Assembly (NCBI RefSeq): GCF_900110465.1 | Contig: NZ_FODV01000016.1 | Coordinates: 1 to 64,000, forward strand | Source of the DNA: Halogranum amylolyticum | Lineage (GTDB): Archaea > Halobacteriota > Halobacteria > Halobacteriales > Haloferacaceae | Direction: 5' to 3' | DNA: 64,000 nucleotides | Shown here: positions 61,897 to 64,000 of the stretch, piece by piece | Layout: each line of letters starts with the position of its first letter | Position numbering within the stretch: position 1 is the first letter of the stretch | Translations under genes and position numbers: made by a program | The notes under the pieces: generated by a model | Database searches by the model: none | Seen by the model: only the letters and a program-made list of their open reading frames with translations | What the model was told of the DNA's origin: nothing

Positions 61897-62394
61897 TCAG
61901 CGGCTGCGATACCGCTTCATCACTGACGCGCCGCCGAAGAGGACGAAGAATAGGCCGATTGCGACGACAAGGAGCGGTGCGTTCGACGTGCGGTCTTTTA
62001 GAAACGCGGCTCCGGGATTTGCCGGGTCAAGGTAGGCAGTAGCCGACTCGTTGACTGAATATTCATTGAGGACAGAACGGGCCTCCGATTTGGTGTCGTA
62101 ATTCGGGGAAATAGTTGAGGGGAACACATTCGTGCTTGTGTAACTTGTTCCTTCGTACTCGTAGGTGAAGCGGACTGTTGGGTGGTAGTCCACACTGGTA
62201 CTACTCCCGGCTGAAGTTGATTCGACACCGAGTTCGGTGATTTCAGCGTTGACTTCAACAGCATCTGCGACGGCATCGGATTGCTGGGTATAGTCATACG
62301 CCCCGTAGCCGGTCGCCATGAGGCCAATCACCAGCATGAGAACCGCGCCACGAAATGTACTTGGGCCGTTAATTGAGAGGCCATCGTCACCCAT
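61897..62394 (-). CDS. DUF3592 membrane protein
   Basis: 165 residues. A first helix (about 16-32), an extracellular beta domain with VDYHPTVRFTYEYEGTSYTS, AYLDPANPGAAFL and a second helix before a basic VMKRYRSR end. The order helix-beta-helix and the 'YxPxVxFxYxxxG' and 'DPxNPxxAxL' motifs are those of DUF3592. Function unknown. Ends 40 bases from the IS5 element. Confidence 0.8.
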   Translation of the reverse strand: MGDDGLSINGPSTFRGAVLMLVIGLMATGYGAYDYTQQSDAVADAVEVNAEITELGVESTSAGSSTSVDYHPTVRFTYEYEGTSYTSTNVFPSTISPNYDTKSEARSVLNEYSVNESATAYLDPANPGAAFLKDRTSNAPLLVVAIGLFFVLFGGASVMKRYRSR

Positions 62395-62435
62395 TCTACT
62401 TCACCACCGCGTGGTGGGGTTTGACAAAGTGAGAG

Positions 62436-63520
62436 GGTCTGTGTTGAAACTGCTGACGGACTTCGTGGAGGACGTACACATATTCTGTTCTTGCATTGTA
62501 GCTTATCTGTCTTTTCCTCCTGCCATAGGCAACCAGACCAATCTACCGCGACGCTGAAACTGTGCGATTCTGCCGTCGCTCTGTACTCTACTAATTTTAC
62601 ACCTGCCTGCTGTACTGAGCGATGTGTGCTTGCCCTGTACTAGTCGTTAGATTGCTTGGTCAAGATTGTGGACGATACACGCAAGAGCGAGTTCACGGAA
62701 TTGCTTCCACCAGCGTCGTGAACGGACGAACGCGCCGTACTTCCGCTTGAGCGTTGAGTTGACTGTCTCTGATTGACTCCGTTGGCCGTAGAGGTCAGCG
62801 TCTAAGCGTGCATTCCATGCCTTGTGAAGCGATGTGAACTCACGATGCTTGATTAGTGGGCGAATCTCGTGTTGACGGGCAAGCCGTCTGATTTTCTGGT
62901 CGTCGTAGCCTTTGTCCCCGAGCAGGATGTCGATAGCTTCGGGGTTGCGTTTGATCAACGAGGGAGCGATCTGGCTATCGTGTTTTCGTGTCGTCGTCAC
63001 GTGTAGATCGAGGACTGTGTTCACTTTGGAATCGACTAGCAGTGTTACTTTGAGTTGCTGAATCGTGAGTTTGGCTCGTTTCGTGTAGTGTTTCGAGGCG
63101 TGACTACGGTCGAATCCCGAAGCATCGATCCCCGCAACGCCGTTGGTCGGGAGCAGTGAAACAGAGAGGTTGAGAAGCACTCGCCAGACGGCCATATCGA
63201 GTCTATCGAACGCTTTGCACAGTGTTGATGGGGCAGGCAGTTCAGTGAGATTGATCGCGTTCCGAATACGGGGCATCTCGATGAGCTCGTCAAGAAGTGT
63301 CCGGTACGTCGTATCCTTTCGAACTTTGAGACACAGGAGAACGATGTGCTGATGGAGCGTGTAGCGTTGCTTCGAGAACTTCGAGGAGTATCGAGCTACG
63401 GCACGTTGCGCTAACTGAAATGCTTCCTCGACAAACCGGAGCAACCGAGACTTTGGGAGGGACTGCATCTACTCAAACTACCGACTGAACCTGTAACTCA
63501 CTAAGGATTTCAACAGAGCC
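62436..63520 (-). mobile_element. IS5-family insertion sequence
   Basis: Right end AAGGATTTCAACAGAGCC at 63503-63520; decayed left end GGTCTGTGTTGAAACTGCTG at 62436-62455 (shares TGTTGAAA). About 1,085 bp with one transposase. The outer 20 bases of its right end are identical to those of the 13.6-kb cassette. No target duplication is visible (AAGTGAGA left, GCTGATTC right), so the left end may be altered by a later event. Confidence 0.7.
62647..63468 (-). CDS. IS5-family (ISH1-like) transposase
   Basis: DDE transposase, 273 residues, apparently complete. Asp 1 in VAGIDASGFDRSHAS, Asp 2 in ILLGDKGYDDQKI, Glu in SETVNSTLKRKYGAFVRSR, the conventional IS5 spacing. An HTH-like N-terminal part precedes (TYRTLLDELIEMPRIRN). 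It could mobilise the transposase-less cassette at 13622-14971, whose ends it matches. Confidence 0.88.
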   Translation of the reverse strand: MQSLPKSRLLRFVEEAFQLAQRAVARYSSKFSKQRYTLHQHIVLLCLKVRKDTTYRTLLDELIEMPRIRNAINLTELPAPSTLCKAFDRLDMAVWRVLLNLSVSLLPTNGVAGIDASGFDRSHASKHYTKRAKLTIQQLKVTLLVDSKVNTVLDLHVTTTRKHDSQIAPSLIKRNPEAIDILLGDKGYDDQKIRRLARQHEIRPLIKHREFTSLHKAWNARLDADLYGQRSQSETVNSTLKRKYGAFVRSRRWWKQFRELALACIVHNLDQAI

Positions 63521-63677
63521 GCTGATTCTTGAACCCCAGGATGAAGAGGACTCGGTGGAGGTGTGGAATTTGGATGCGGAGTATAAGGCGCGGCCGTATG
63601 GACCTCCAAGTTCTTCTGGGCAACCGGTACAGTGGTATCAGCCGGAGTCGTTAGTGATGCCGACTGAGGAGTATTAG
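63521..63677 (+). pseudogene. C-terminal tail of an interrupted gene
   Basis: Directly after the IS5 end a frame of about 52 codons reads ILEPQDEEDSVEVWNLDAEY, then RPYGPPSSSGQPVQWYQPES to TAG 63677. It has no start and looks like a genuine acidic protein tail. The IS, or the event that removed its target duplication, probably deleted the rest. Family unknown. Confidence 0.4.
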
Positions 63678-64000
63678 CGATTTTGAGTGCTAAGAGGCAT
63701 CACCAACGGTGTCTATACAGGGATTCCAACGAAGTAGTTTCATATCGCTAGAATTCCAGCCGTGATTGATCAAGAAGTTGCTCAAGCTCGAACAAGGAGT
63801 AAATCCGACATTTATATATCTCGTTGAACTTTCAAAATTAAATGGTTTCTGGTGACCAGATGGTCGCCAGTAACCAAACCTGTTCGGAGGTACCAGCAAT
63901 ACTGTCGGGTTTATCTCCCTAATATCGAAAGCGTGCAACGGGCTATTATAAATAGCCGCTCGATGATTGTCCTCGAATCTGAGGTCTACTACCCATTCCC
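63678..64000. other. AT-rich end of the window
   Basis: No supportable gene. The minus-strand frame at 63690-63938 lacks any protein-like pattern. ATTTATATATCTCG (63812-63825) is a possible TATA region for a gene beyond the edge. Confidence 0.4.

Noticed and set aside
60765..63520. A second large cassette carrying DUF998 and DUF3592 genes plus the IS5 transposase
   Set aside because: The outer ends match in type, but the flanking 8 bases (ATTTAGCT and GCTGATTC) differ and the IS has its own decayed left end, so movement as one unit is not supported.

Overview
The window is haloarchaeal (class Halobacteria). It is GC-rich with very acidic proteins and twin-arginine signals, carries TATA boxes about 25 bases before leaderless starts, and holds families typical of the group: HTH-10 and HVO_A0114-type regulators, haloarchaeal TnpB, ISH-type transposases and the N-terminal SVTDLR-like dispersed repeat. 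The density of insertion sequences, truncated genes and chimeric reading frames suggests a secondary replicon or an integration hot spot rather than core chromosome.

Layout. 1-17 kb is a scrap zone: small membrane proteins, an OsmC protein, a TrmB-like HTH, a UspA protein, a TnpB element, a secreted metallo-hydrolase, and relics of an alpha-amylase, a PQQ-repeat lipoprotein, a transposase and an adhesin-like gene. At 13.6-15.0 kb lies a complete mobile cassette with IS5-type ends and an 8-bp target duplication; its only gene is an alpha/beta hydrolase. 17.5-33 kb is the largest intact metabolic block. It begins with an aldehyde:ferredoxin-oxidoreductase homologue that has lost its iron-sulfur ligands, small membrane and zinc-ribbon partners, and a DyP-like haem protein. 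It continues with a TorD chaperone and a large multi-cluster iron-sulfur protein, divergent from a respiratory formate dehydrogenase operon (catalytic, FeS, small membrane and cytochrome b subunits), and ends with a pterin carbinolamine dehydratase. 33-34.7 kb is gene-poor and ends in a row of strong hairpins. A BCCT osmolyte transporter, a tRNA-like element and an RHH antitoxin with a PIN/DUF6653 chimera follow.

38.4-50.2 kb holds two parts of a catabolic locus: an overlapping Tm-1-like / cupin / TIM-barrel operon, and hydantoinase-B fragment / isochorismatase / PEP-mutase genes. Between them sit decayed TrmB, FAD-oxidoreductase and helicase genes, a phage-tail-like beta-helix protein and an IS4 element. 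50.2-52.1 kb is again debris.

52.1-58.8 kb is the most unusual part: a tightly overlapping four-gene operon with a leaderless promoter. It encodes a 1,074-residue tubulin/FtsZ-superfamily protein, a polytopic membrane GTPase, a single-pass protein with extracellular domains and a two-helix membrane protein. It converges on a gene for a secreted, C-terminally anchored calcium-repeat protein. I read this as a membrane-linked cytoskeletal or remodelling machine of unknown purpose. The window ends with DUF998 and DUF3592 membrane proteins and an IS5 element whose ends match those of the 13.6-kb cassette.
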